From Nocardiopsis metallicus (lineage in GTDB: Bacteria; Actinomycetota; Actinomycetes; Streptosporangiales; Streptosporangiaceae), in contig NZ_JACHDO010000001.1 of assembly GCF_014201115.1 (NCBI RefSeq), forward strand, positions 6,882,001-6,946,000: a stretch of DNA of 64,000 nucleotides, given 5' to 3'. Shown in pieces: positions 30,652 to 39,849 of the stretch; positions within the stretch are counted from its first letter, which is position 1; every line of letters begins with the position of its first letter. A model generated the notes under the pieces. The model was not told the DNA's origin, searched no databases, and saw only the letters and a list, made by a program, of their open reading frames with translations. The position numbers were made by a program, and so were the translations under genes.

Positions 30652-31914
30652 GTGACGCAGCCACCCGAACCCACCGAGCCGCCCGGGTCCCGGGAACCCA
30701 CCGAGCCGAACGAATCCCCCGAGCCGGGCAGGCCGTCCGAAGCCGACCGCCGCGCCGACCACGAGACCGCTGAGCGCTACGCCCCCGGGTACGCCGCCCA
30801 CGAGGAGTCCGCTCTCCCCAGCCCCTCCAGGGCCCGGTGGATCCTGGCCGGGGTGGTGCTCGCCGCTTTCGCCGCTCTGCTCGCCGTCCGGGTGACCCGG
30901 TTCGGCGGCCTGGACCAGACCGCCCTGTTCTACGTGGGGCTGCCCGCGCTGCTGGCCCTGCTCGTCGTGCTCTGCTGCCGGGCGCGCAGCGCGGTGGGCG
31001 TCGCCATCGCCGTCACCACGGTGGCCCTGTTGCTGGCCGGGCCGGTGCTGGGCGAGGGGATGGTCTGCCTGATCATCTCCGCCCCGCTCATCTACGGGAT
31101 GGTCTCCCTGGTCACCTGGGTCGGTGTCGCGATCGTGCGGGGCGGACGGGGTTCCCCGAACGCGCTGGTCGCGGTGCCGATCCTGTTCGCGCTCGCCCTG
31201 GAGGGCGTCGGCGGCTTCTCGCTGCTGCCGCGTGCGGACACCGGAGCGGGTTCGAGGCTGGTCAGCGCTGCCCCCGCCGACGTCGCGGACGCCCTGGCCG
31301 CAGCCCCCGAGTACGCCTCCCCGACCGCCCTCTTCCTGCGCGCCGTCCCCTTCCCCGAGCCGGTCGAGGCGGTCGGTGAGGGCCTGGCGGTCGGCGACAC
31401 CCGCGTCATCCACTTCACCCCGCGCCGGACCCTGGCCCCCGGCGCCGAGTCCACGTCGCGCCGGATGGAGCTGGAGATCGTGGAGAGTCACGTGCACCCC
31501 GGCGGCGGCCGGGTGGTCTTCGACGTCATCGAGGACACCGCCTTCGCCAACTGGATGGAGATGGAACGGGCGGTGGCCACCTGGGAGGCGGAGATCGTCG
31601 AAGGGGAGGTCGAGAAGACCCGCCTGACCTGGGAGATCGAATACCAGCGCACCTACGACCCCTCCTGGTACTTCGGCCCGGTGCAGTCCTACGCCACCGG
31701 CCTGGCCGCCGGTTACCTCGCGGACACCTTCGCCGCTCTCGCGCAGGCCCCGTCGCAGGACCCCGAACCCGCCGACGTCACCAAGCCAGAGACCTCTCCG
31801 GTCGACTCCGACGAGGTCCTCGTCTCCGGCAGCCCCGACATCCCTCGTGAACCCCGGGCGGACACCTCCTACGGCAAGCCCGGAGCGGCACCCGGTGAGG
31901 GGGCCCGGCCGTGA
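30652..31914 (+). CDS. Hypothetical membrane protein with extracytoplasmic domain
   Basis: 420 residues from GTG 30652, with AAGGAG eight bases upstream; ATG 30628 is an alternative. A Pro/Glu-rich cytoplasmic N-terminus (about 55 residues) is followed by five hydrophobic segments (about 62-180, from ILAGVVLAAFAALLAV to VPILFALALEGVGGFSLL). The C-terminal half is soluble, with a START/SRPBCC-like feel (AVPFPEPVEAVGEGLAVGDT, ... WEIEYQRTYDPSWYFGPVQS), but this assignment is only an impression. Ends in a Pro-rich tail. Translationally coupled to the next gene (GTGA). Confidence 0.65.
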   Translation: MTQPPEPTEPPGSREPTEPNESPEPGRPSEADRRADHETAERYAPGYAAHEESALPSPSRARWILAGVVLAAFAALLAVRVTRFGGLDQTALFYVGLPALLALLVVLCCRARSAVGVAIAVTTVALLLAGPVLGEGMVCLIISAPLIYGMVSLVTWVGVAIVRGGRGSPNALVAVPILFALALEGVGGFSLLPRADTGAGSRLVSAAPADVADALAAAPEYASPTALFLRAVPFPEPVEAVGEGLAVGDTRVIHFTPRRTLAPGAESTSRRMELEIVESHVHPGGGRVVFDVIEDTAFANWMEMERAVATWEAEIVEGEVEKTRLTWEIEYQRTYDPSWYFGPVQSYATGLAAGYLADTFAALAQAPSQDPEPADVTKPETSPVDSDEVLVSGSPDIPREPRADTSYGKPGAAPGEGARP

Positions 31915-33278
31915 TCCCGGAAATCCCGGCTCTCCTCGTCCGCGGGACCGGTCTGCTCCTGCCCATGCTGGGGATCGTGGCGCTGTGCCTGTGGCGGGCG
32001 CCCAGGCAGCGGGAGGTCGCGGCGGTGGTCGTGGCCTCCGGCTGGGCGCTGCTCACCCTGATCCCGCTGAACCTGGTCGCGTTGCGGGCGGGCTGGTGGT
32101 CCTTCCACGCCGAGGGCGCCGTCTGGCTGGGGATGCCGGTGGACCTGATGCTCGCCTGGGTGCTGCTGTGGGGCGCCCTGCCCGCGCTGATGCTCCGTCT
32201 GCTGCCGGTTCCGCTGGTCACCGGGCTGCTGGTGTGGCTGGACGTGATCCTCATGCCGCTGGGCGAACCGGTGGTGGTGCTGGGGGAGCTGTGGCTGGTC
32301 GGTGAGATGCTGGGCGCCGCGTTCTGCCTGATCCCCGCACTGATGCTGGCCTTCTGGACCCGGCGCCGCCAGCTGGTGCACGCCCGGATGTGGGCGCAGG
32401 CCCTGCTGGCCTTCGGGCTGATGGTCGCCCTGCCGGTGTACGTGCTGGCCACCGCGCCGACCCCGCGGTTTCCGGCGGCGCCAGAAGCTCTGTCGGCGGC
32501 GCTGCCGTTCGAGCTGTCCGGATCGGGACTGTGGAGCGGCTGGTCCGCCTCGCCCGAGGCCCTCACCATCGGCCTCCAGCTCCTCGCCCTGGCCTGCCTG
32601 CCCGGACTGGCGGCGGCGCGCGAGTTCGCGGCGGTCGGCCACGGCACCCCGCTGCCCTACGACCCGCCCACCCGCCTGGTCACCAGCGGCCCCTACGCCT
32701 ACGTGCGCAATCCGATGCAGCTCACGATGGTGCTGGTCTACCTGGTGCTCGGCGCCCTGTACCCGCCGCTGCTGCTGGGCGCGCTGGTGGCCCTCGCCTA
32801 CGGGGCCGGGTTCGCCTCCTGGTACGAGGGCGGGCAGCTGCGCTCGGAGTTCGGCAGGGACTGGGACGCCTACCGCTCCGGGGTGCGCGCCTGGCTGCCC
32901 CGCTGGCGGCCCTGGTCCGGACGGGCCCGGGGCACCCTGTACGTGGCGATGGACTGCGGCATGTGCCGGGGGCTGGGGAGTTGGGTGGCGGCGCGTGGTC
33001 CCACGGCGCTCACCTTCAGCCCGGCCGCCGAGCATCCCGAGGTGCTCTACCGGCTCACCTACGAGAACGCGGAAGGGGTCCGCTGGAGCGGGGTGGCGGC
33101 TCTGGCCAGGGCCATGGACCACCTCCACCTGGGCTGGGCGGTGACCGGTTGGGCGCTGTCGCTGCCGGTGCTGCGCCACTTCGTCCAGCTGTGCGGGGAC
33201 GCCTTCGGAGCCGGTCCCCGGCCGTCCAGAAAGGCGCACGAAACTGATGCGCTAGCCGTTTCGTCCGCCAATATCTGA
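31911..33278 (+). CDS. Fusion of ICMT-like membrane methyltransferase and DUF393 thiol domain
   Basis: 455 residues. About eight hydrophobic segments in the first 310 residues end in the isoprenylcysteine carboxyl methyltransferase/PEMT signature: RLVTSGPYAYVRNPMQL, then FASWYEGGQLRSEFGRDWDAY and WLPRW, the SAM-binding catalytic region. From about residue 340 there is a separate domain opening VAMDCGMCRG (DxxCxxC) with LTYENAEGVRWSGVAALARA, which fits DUF393 (DCC1-like thiol-disulfide oxidoreductase). The start overlaps the stop of the preceding membrane gene. Control by the TetR protein is likely. The joint substrate is unknown. Confidence 0.75.
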   Translation: MIPEIPALLVRGTGLLLPMLGIVALCLWRAPRQREVAAVVVASGWALLTLIPLNLVALRAGWWSFHAEGAVWLGMPVDLMLAWVLLWGALPALMLRLLPVPLVTGLLVWLDVILMPLGEPVVVLGELWLVGEMLGAAFCLIPALMLAFWTRRRQLVHARMWAQALLAFGLMVALPVYVLATAPTPRFPAAPEALSAALPFELSGSGLWSGWSASPEALTIGLQLLALACLPGLAAAREFAAVGHGTPLPYDPPTRLVTSGPYAYVRNPMQLTMVLVYLVLGALYPPLLLGALVALAYGAGFASWYEGGQLRSEFGRDWDAYRSGVRAWLPRWRPWSGRARGTLYVAMDCGMCRGLGSWVAARGPTALTFSPAAEHPEVLYRLTYENAEGVRWSGVAALARAMDHLHLGWAVTGWALSLPVLRHFVQLCGDAFGAGPRPSRKAHETDALAVSSANI

Positions 33279-33456
33279 CAGAAAATCATAAAAGCCACAA
33301 AAGCCCCAGACTCACATGTTCTGCTGGACTCCTTCGCCGTTATGCTCGTGCGGGGCCGCCCCGCGTGCCGGACGACTCCGGCGCACCGGCCCCGCGTACC
33401 CCAGGGCCCGTGTACCCGAGGTGCCCGAGCCCCCAGCCCCCGGCACGAGGAAGTCC

Positions 33457-35607
33457 ATGGAAGAACAGGCGATGCTCGCACGCGACCTCGTGCTGCGCGT
33501 CTGTGCCGGCGCCACCGAGCTCGACCCCCAGTGGATCCAGGCCAGGGGCAAGGTCACCACCCCCTTCGTGGTGCCGCGCGACCGCAACCTGATCCGGGGC
33601 ATCGTCGAGGCCGGGCGGGCCATGGGCGTCGATCGGCTCCTGGTCTGCCGCACCCGGGCCGAGTTCTCCTACGACCCGGTCACCGAGGTCCCCCTCGACA
33701 CCGACACGCTCATCGACCTCATCCGCGGCTGGGGGGCCGAGCCGACCGACTTCCTCGTCTGCGTCGAGGACTTCTCCGCCGCGGTGCTGGTCACGGCGGA
33801 CGAACTCACCGTCGCCGCGGGCCCGGTCGACTTCATCCGGGAGATCGTCGGCCCCGACATCCCCGGCACCCGCGCGCGGTTCGCCGAGCGGGCCCTGGAC
33901 ACCAACCGCCCCGACCTGGTGCGGGCAGCCCAGCACTACAACTGCGTCGAACCCGGCGCCCGGCACGCCCGCGTCCCCCGCGGACCCGGCCCCGACCTGG
34001 CCGAACGCCTCACCCGCAGAGCCGAACGCGCCCGCGAGCGCTCGCCCGGCCCGGTCCGGTTCCTACGCGGCCTACGCGGCCTGTGGGGTTGGCTCATGAT
34101 CGCCGTCCTGCTCCTGGTGCCCCTGGCGGTACCGGTACTCGGCACGGCCCTGCCCACCCTGCTCCTCACCTACCTGCTGCTGTTCCAGCTGGCCCTGCTG
34201 GCGCGCTCCCGGACCGTCTCGTTCGCGACCCTGCTCCGCGTGACCGCCCTCGGAGCCCTCCTGCTCTGGCCGATCGCCCTGCTGTCCGCACTGGTCAGCG
34301 GGGTGCTCGGGCTGGAGATCGGGCACGTGGTGAGCCAGACCTACATCGCGGTCACCGTCGAGGAGATCGGCAAGCTCCTCCCGCTGCTGCTCTTGCTGCT
34401 CCTGGCCCGGCGCCGGGTGCGCCGCCTGTCCGCCGTCGACTTCCTGCTCCTCGCCGCCGCTTCGGGCGCCGGGTTCCAGCTGGCCGAGGACCTGCTCAAC
34501 GGCATCGCCGCCCCCCTCGTGGACCCGGTCACCGGGCTGGTGAGCGGGGCCCCCGAGGGGTTCTCCGGACACGCGGTGGCCACCGGCCTGATCGGTGCCA
34601 CCCTCGGCCTGGCCGTCGTCGGCCGCCGCTACGGGGGTTGGCTGTGGCTGCTGCCGGTCCTGGCCAGCGGGCTGGTGTTCCTGGACCACATCCACGTCAA
34701 CGCCCAGGCCGCCGGGGCCCGCCTGGACCCGGTCTCCGCCTTCGTGCACGGCATGTTCGGCGGCGGCGCGCTCATCCCGTGGCTGCTGCTGGCCGCCCTG
34801 TTGTTCGCGGTCGCCATGGACTACCGGGTGATCGGGACGGCCGCCGAGACCACGCCCCCGCTGCCCGGCCGGACCCCGCTGCCGGGGCTGCGCCGCTGGG
34901 CGCACGGCAGGTCGGTGGCCATGCGGGTGCGCATCCCCGCGGACATCGCTCCGACGTTCCGCCGGATCGCTCTGTCCTGGGTGAACCTGCCGGTCACCCT
35001 CGCCACCACGCTCACCACCATCGTGCACGAGCTGGCCACCGCCACCATGGCGGCCAAACAGGGCCCGGGAGCGCTGTGCGACGCCCTTCGGTTCCTGCGC
35101 CGGCGCCGCGCCAACGCCATGGGAGAGGCCCGCTCCCGGGGCCGGAGCTGGCGCCGCTACCCCTCCCAGGAGGAGCTCGCCGACGACGCCCACGAGCTGG
35201 CCCGCCGCATCGGCCTGGCCGGTACCAGCGGCATCGTGGTGACCGCCGCCGCACTGCTCACCCTGGGCGGTACGGCCGCTGTTCTTGGTTTCCTCTCGGC
35301 CCCGGCCGCCGAGGGAACCCCGGCCTACGCGGCCCGGGCGCTCGAGCAGTTCTACGCCTGGACCGCCGCGGCCGACACCGCCGCCCTGGTGTGGACCGCG
35401 CTCGCGGGCCTGGCCGTTCTCAGCCTGCTCACCCTGGGCAACGGGGTCCCGCACGCCCACCCGAGAACGGGCGACTTCCTCCGTGCGCCCACCGCCCACA
35501 CCGGCGCCGTCCTGGGCATGCTCGCCCCGGGCCAGGTGGGCTACGCGCTCCTGAGCCTGTTCGGCCTGATCCTCCCTCGAAGGGTCAACCGCCTCATCCG
35601 CCGCTGA
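33457..35607 (+). CDS. PrsW-family intramembrane protease-like protein
   Basis: 716 residues from ATG 33457 (GAGGA six bases upstream); the frame is open further upstream without a better start. Residues 1-150 form a soluble domain of unknown type. A membrane core (about 205-460) carries the PrsW motifs: VEEIGKLLPLLLL (EExxK), GAGFQLAEDLLNG (FxxxE), GFSGHAVATG and VFLDHIHVNAQ. These Glu and His residues are the proposed catalytic set of this glutamic-type membrane protease family, which in Bacillus starts the release of an ECF sigma factor. A long C-terminal part with three more membrane segments follows. Whether an anti-sigma target exists here is unknown. Confidence 0.78.
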   Translation: MEEQAMLARDLVLRVCAGATELDPQWIQARGKVTTPFVVPRDRNLIRGIVEAGRAMGVDRLLVCRTRAEFSYDPVTEVPLDTDTLIDLIRGWGAEPTDFLVCVEDFSAAVLVTADELTVAAGPVDFIREIVGPDIPGTRARFAERALDTNRPDLVRAAQHYNCVEPGARHARVPRGPGPDLAERLTRRAERARERSPGPVRFLRGLRGLWGWLMIAVLLLVPLAVPVLGTALPTLLLTYLLLFQLALLARSRTVSFATLLRVTALGALLLWPIALLSALVSGVLGLEIGHVVSQTYIAVTVEEIGKLLPLLLLLLLARRRVRRLSAVDFLLLAAASGAGFQLAEDLLNGIAAPLVDPVTGLVSGAPEGFSGHAVATGLIGATLGLAVVGRRYGGWLWLLPVLASGLVFLDHIHVNAQAAGARLDPVSAFVHGMFGGGALIPWLLLAALLFAVAMDYRVIGTAAETTPPLPGRTPLPGLRRWAHGRSVAMRVRIPADIAPTFRRIALSWVNLPVTLATTLTTIVHELATATMAAKQGPGALCDALRFLRRRRANAMGEARSRGRSWRRYPSQEELADDAHELARRIGLAGTSGIVVTAAALLTLGGTAAVLGFLSAPAAEGTPAYAARALEQFYAWTAAADTAALVWTALAGLAVLSLLTLGNGVPHAHPRTGDFLRAPTAHTGAVLGMLAPGQVGYALLSLFGLILPRRVNRLIRR

Positions 35608-35629
35608 TCCGGTCCCCAGGACCCTGGTC

Positions 35630-35890
35630 TCAAGGCCGGTAAGCGTCGCGGCGGTGACGAATGGAATGGATCTCTATCAGGTCCTTGCCCGGGTGAATCC
35701 GGTAGATGATCCGGTAGGTGCCCCGCCTCGCGGTATGAAGCCCAGCGAATGGTTCCTCCAGCGGTTTGCCCACACGCCAGGGGTTATCGCTGAGTGGGCC
35801 CACGATGAACTCATAGGCGGCCGAGGCGACCGTCTCCGGAAGTTCTTCGGTCAGAGCCCGCCTGGCAGCGCTCTTGTAGACGACCCTCAC
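35630..35890 (-). CDS. RelE/ParE-type toxin
   Basis: 86 residues. The RelE fold is evident: RVVYKSAARRALTEELPE, then PLEEPFAGLHTARRGTYRII and IEIHSIRHRRDAY, with basic residues placed as in ribosome-dependent mRNA interferases. Its GTG start overlaps the stop of the antitoxin gene (GTGA at 35887-35890), the usual order antitoxin-toxin. Confidence 0.9.
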   Translation of the reverse strand: MRVVYKSAARRALTEELPETVASAAYEFIVGPLSDNPWRVGKPLEEPFAGLHTARRGTYRIIYRIHPGKDLIEIHSIRHRRDAYRP

Positions 35891-36180
35891 GCGGCTGAGT
35901 CCCGGTTCAACCGCTCCCGCATGAGTTCGGCCATCTCCTCCTCGGTGGTGAACTCCTCGGAATCAGCGGACTCGACCAGGTCAGCGCGGGCCTCGGGGTC
36001 GGACAAGATACTCAGAGTCTCCATGAGTGACTCGTACTGGGCCACGGACATCATGACGACAGCAGGGCGACCGTTCTTGGTGAAGGTGTAGTCGGCGTGC
36101 TCGCGCTGAGCTCGATCAGCGAGTTCGGCGATCTTGGCCTTGGCTTCGGTGATCGGAATGGTTTCCATAGTGGCCATCAT
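35887..36180 (-). CDS. Phd/YefM-type antitoxin
   Basis: 97 residues from the first ATG (36180), though ATG codons at 36177 and 36168 would also serve. The N-terminal DNA-binding part reads METIPITEAKAKIAELADRA and YTFTKNGRPAVVMMSVAQYE, the Phd/YefM signature. The acidic C-terminal tail (ESADSEEFTTEEEMAELM) should wrap the toxin. The pair is expected to repress its own promoter. Confidence 0.9.
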   Translation of the reverse strand: MMATMETIPITEAKAKIAELADRAQREHADYTFTKNGRPAVVMMSVAQYESLMETLSILSDPEARADLVESADSEEFTTEEEMAELMRERLNRDSAA

Positions 36181-36229
36181 AGCGACCGGTCAGAATTGCG
36201 TCCATGATTCAGTTGGAGTGGGGTTCGGA

Positions 36230-38599
36230 TCAGCCCTCGACGGGCTCCACACCCACCGGCGGCTCGAAGGCGCGGACCGGGGGCAGCGCGCCCGCGTACG
36301 GTTCCACCCTCACCCGGACCAGCTGGCCGGTGCAGCCCTGCGACAGGGACGAGGTGCCCGCGTCCTCGGTGAGGGCGTTCGGGTTGCCGTGCGCGCAGGT
36401 GACGTCGGCGCTCGACGGGTCGTACCAGGCGCCGGTCGACAGCTGGACCACGCCGGGACGGAGCGCGTCGCTCAGCACCAGACCGGCCAGGCACGAGCCC
36501 CTAGGGCTGGACACGCGGACCACGTCGCCCTCGCGCACCCCGGCGATTTCGGCGTCCCGTGGGTGCATGCGCAGCGGGTCGCGGCCGTTGATCTTCCGGG
36601 AGACGCTGTAGCCGCCCATGTCCTGCTGGCTGTGCAGCCGGGTGTTGGGCTGGTTGGCGACCAGCACCAGCGGCCACGCGTCGCCCTCCCCGGCGCTGCG
36701 GTGCCGACCGGAGCCGGGGGCCGGACCGGTCACCGCCGGGCCCGGAAGCCACACCGGGTGGCCGGGGCAGTCCTCGTAGCCGAACGACGCGATGGTCTCC
36801 GAGTACAGCTCGATCCGCCCGCTCGGCGTGCGCAGCGCGTTCGCCTCCGGGTCCTCACGGAACTCGCCCAGATGGGTCTCGTCCTCGACCCGGGCCGGCA
36901 TGTCGATCCGGCCCCGCTCCCAGAAATCGTCGAAACCGGGGACCTCCAGGTCGCGGCGGGCCAGCAGCGCCCGCCAGCGCTCGTAGGCCACCCGCATCCA
37001 CTCGCGGCTGGTCCGCCCCTCGGTGAACTCCTCGCGCACACCCAGCCGCTCGGCCAGGTCAGCGTAGGTGTCGTACTCGTCGCGGGCCAGGCCGTGCGGC
37101 GCGACGGCCCGGGGCATGGCGCGCAGTGCCAGATCGCCGTGGCTGGCGGCGAAGTCGTCGCGCTCCAGCACGGTGGTCGCGGGGATCACGATGTCGGCGT
37201 GCCGCGCCGTGGCCGTCCAGTGCGTCTCGTGCACCACCACGGTGTCCGGCCGGCCGAAGGCCCTGGTCAACCGGCTCAGGTCCTGGTGGTGGTGGAAGGG
37301 GTTGCCGCCCGCCCAGTACACCAGCCTGATGTCCGGGTAGGTGCGGTGCTCGCCGTTGAAGTCGTAGGACTCACCGGGGTGCAGCAGCAGGTCGGAGACC
37401 TTGGCCACCGGGATGGACTCGCGTACCGCGTTGTTGCCCTGCGGCATGCGCGGCAGCCCCAGCGGGGTCGCGCCACCGCCGTAGTTGCCCATGGACCCGT
37501 ACCCCGACGCGAACCCCGCCCCGGGCAGCCCCACCTGCCCCAGGCAGCAGGCCAGCGCGAACCCCGCCCACAGCGGCTGCTCGCCGTACTTGGCGCGCTG
37601 CACCGACCAGCCGACGTTGATCAGCGTGCGCCGGTCCGCCATCCGCCGGGCCAGCGCCCGCAGATCGGCGGCGGGTACCCCGCTCACCCGCTCGGCCCAC
37701 TCGGGGGAACGCTCGACGCCGCCCGGGTTCCCGCGCTCGTCCCGGCCGCCCAGCACGTAGGCGCGCAGCCGGTCGGCTCCCACGGTGTAGCGGTCCAGGA
37801 AGGCGGTGTCGGCCAGGCCCTCGCTGAACAGCACGTGCATCAGGCCCAGCATCACGGCGGTGTCGGTCCCCGGCCGCAGCGAGACCCAGGTCGACTTGAG
37901 GTCCTCGCCGGTGTCGTCGCGCAGCGGCGACACCGACACGAACTCCGTGCCGGCGTCCGAGGCCGCGCGCATCGCCGGACCCGCGGTCTGGGCGGTCCGA
38001 CCGCCCGAGGAGGTCCACGTGTTGGACACCCGCAGCCCGCCGAAGCTCACCAGGAGCTCGGTGTGCTCGCGGATGCGCTTCCATGACGGCACCCGGCTGA
38101 ACAGGCGGTTCGCGGCGGGCGTACCGATCAAGTGCGGGAACAGCACTTCCAGCGCGCCGTGGCTGTAGGTGTTCACGGACCGCGTGTACCCGCCGAGGGT
38201 GTTCAGGAAGCGGTGCAGCTGGCTCTGCGCGTGGTGGATGCGGCCAGCGCTGCCCCAGCCGTAGGAACCGCCGTAGATCGCGGAATTCCCGTGCTCGGTG
38301 CGCACCCGCTCCAGCTCGCGGGCGAGCAGGTCCAGCACCGTGGACCACTCCACCTCCACGTAGGCGTCCTCGGGGTCGCCGCGGCGCGGGTCGGGGCCGG
38401 GGCCGTGCTCCAACCACCGGCGGCGCACCGCCGGACGGGCCACCCGGGTGCGGTGGTGCTGGGCCACGGGCGTGTTGCCGATGACCGGTGCCGCCGCCGG
38501 GTCGTCGGGGTTGGCGCGCACCCCTACCACCCGGTCGTCGCGGACCTCGACCTGGTAGCTGCCCCAGTGGGCGCTGGTCGGGCGAAGGGTGGCGGCCAT
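36230..38599 (-). CDS. Molybdopterin oxidoreductase, S-/N-oxide reductase type (BisC-like)
   Basis: 789 residues from ATG 38599 with GGGAG six bases upstream. No N-terminal [4Fe-4S] Cys motif, which is the mark of the DMSO/TMAO/biotin sulfoxide reductase subgroup. Molybdopterin contacts: YGGSYGWGSAGRIHHAQ, containing the Ser (GGSYGW) that ligates Mo in this group; YWAGGNPFHHHQD; and the C-terminal dinucleotide-binding domain with LVANQPNTRLHSQQD. No Tat signal is visible, so it is probably cytoplasmic, like BisC, which reduces biotin or methionine sulfoxide. Substrate is inferred. Confidence 0.85.
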   Translation of the reverse strand: MAATLRPTSAHWGSYQVEVRDDRVVGVRANPDDPAAAPVIGNTPVAQHHRTRVARPAVRRRWLEHGPGPDPRRGDPEDAYVEVEWSTVLDLLARELERVRTEHGNSAIYGGSYGWGSAGRIHHAQSQLHRFLNTLGGYTRSVNTYSHGALEVLFPHLIGTPAANRLFSRVPSWKRIREHTELLVSFGGLRVSNTWTSSGGRTAQTAGPAMRAASDAGTEFVSVSPLRDDTGEDLKSTWVSLRPGTDTAVMLGLMHVLFSEGLADTAFLDRYTVGADRLRAYVLGGRDERGNPGGVERSPEWAERVSGVPAADLRALARRMADRRTLINVGWSVQRAKYGEQPLWAGFALACCLGQVGLPGAGFASGYGSMGNYGGGATPLGLPRMPQGNNAVRESIPVAKVSDLLLHPGESYDFNGEHRTYPDIRLVYWAGGNPFHHHQDLSRLTRAFGRPDTVVVHETHWTATARHADIVIPATTVLERDDFAASHGDLALRAMPRAVAPHGLARDEYDTYADLAERLGVREEFTEGRTSREWMRVAYERWRALLARRDLEVPGFDDFWERGRIDMPARVEDETHLGEFREDPEANALRTPSGRIELYSETIASFGYEDCPGHPVWLPGPAVTGPAPGSGRHRSAGEGDAWPLVLVANQPNTRLHSQQDMGGYSVSRKINGRDPLRMHPRDAEIAGVREGDVVRVSSPRGSCLAGLVLSDALRPGVVQLSTGAWYDPSSADVTCAHGNPNALTEDAGTSSLSQGCTGQLVRVRVEPYAGALPPVRAFEPPVGVEPVEG

Positions 38600-38759
38600 G
38601 TGCACTCCCGTGTGGTTCTGCCGGGCTCCTGGAGAGCCGTGTGGTTCTGGATGGTGCCTTCCCGGGCCCGCACCACACTCTATGCACCGCACGATGCGAT
38701 GATGAGGCCGGTGGGCCGGGTGCGGCCCGTGTCACGGACGGCGAGGGAGCAGGCAGAGG

Positions 38760-39707
38760 ATGGGCGAGCTCAGGTCACGGCGGTCGGTACTCGCTGTACC
38801 GGGGTCCAACCCCCGGTTCGTGGAGAAGGCCCGGGGGCTGGACACCGACGCGTTCTTCCTGGACCTGGAGGACGCGGTCGCGCCCCTGGAGAAGGAGTCC
38901 GCCCGCGAGACCGTGGTGAAGGCGCTCAACGACGGCGGCTGGGAGGGCCGGGTCCGCTCGGTTCGGGTCAACGACATCTCCACCGGCTGGGCCTACCGCG
39001 ACGTCATCACCGTGGTCGAGGGTGCCGGAGCCCACCTGGACACCCTGGTCCTGCCCAAGGTCACCGCCGCCCGGGACGTCCACTGGCTGGACACCCTGCT
39101 CACCCAGATCGAACGCGCCGCGGGCCTGCCCGTCGGCCGGATCGGCATCGAGGCGCAGATCGAGGACGCCAAGGGCCTGGTGAACGTCGACGAGATCGCC
39201 GCCGCCTCGCCCCGCCTGGAGACCCTGGTCTACGGGCCCGCCGACTTCATGGCCTCGATCAACATGAAGAGCCTGGTCGTGGGCGAGCAACCGCCCGGCT
39301 ACGACGTCGGCGACGCCTACCACCACGTCCTCATGCGCATCCTCGTGGCGGCCCGCGCGCACGGCGTCCAGGCCATCGACGGCCCCTACCTGCAGATCCG
39401 CGACGTCGACGCCTTCCGGCGGGCGGCCGGACGCACCGCCGCACTCGGTTTCGACGGCAAGTGGGTCCTGCACCCGCTCCAGGTGGAGGCGGCCAACGAG
39501 GCCTTCGCGCCCTCCCAGGAGGACTACGACCACGCCGAGCTGATCCTGGACGCCTACGCGCACGCCACCACCGTGGACCGGCGTGGCGCCGTGATGCTCG
39601 GCGAGGAGATGCTCGACGAGGCCTCCCGGAAGATGGCGCTGGTCGTGGCGGGCAAGGGCCGGGCCGCCGGGCTGTCCCGCACCCGCGCCTTCGACCCCGA
39701 AGCCTGA
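38760..39707 (+). CDS. HpcH/HpaI-family CoA-ester lyase (malyl-CoA/citramalyl-CoA lyase-like)
   Basis: 315 residues from ATG 38760. Motifs of the CitE/malyl-CoA lyase group: SVLAVPGSNPRFVEKA, FFLDLEDAVAPLEKE, VLPKVTAARDV, IEAQIEDAKGLVNVDEIA (Glu for Mg2+) and VYGPADFMASINM (Asp for Mg2+), then GKWVLHPLQV for CoA binding. Enzymes of this group cleave malyl-, methylmalyl- or citramalyl-CoA to acetyl-/propionyl-CoA and an oxoacid. The DFMASINM stretch resembles the malyl-CoA lyase/thioesterase branch of actinomycetes. Stand-alone gene. Confidence 0.85.
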   Translation: MGELRSRRSVLAVPGSNPRFVEKARGLDTDAFFLDLEDAVAPLEKESARETVVKALNDGGWEGRVRSVRVNDISTGWAYRDVITVVEGAGAHLDTLVLPKVTAARDVHWLDTLLTQIERAAGLPVGRIGIEAQIEDAKGLVNVDEIAAASPRLETLVYGPADFMASINMKSLVVGEQPPGYDVGDAYHHVLMRILVAARAHGVQAIDGPYLQIRDVDAFRRAAGRTAALGFDGKWVLHPLQVEAANEAFAPSQEDYDHAELILDAYAHATTVDRRGAVMLGEEMLDEASRKMALVVAGKGRAAGLSRTRAFDPEA

Positions 39708-39849
39708 CCCGGGGCGCGGGCCGAGGGGCGATCCGGGGCGTGATCCGAGCCCTCACCCGGGAAGCGGGTCGGGGCCGTCCACCCGCGGTCGCACGGCGTT
39801 CCGCCCCGCCTCTTACCGACCTCTCACCAAGGTGGGAGAGCATGGACCC

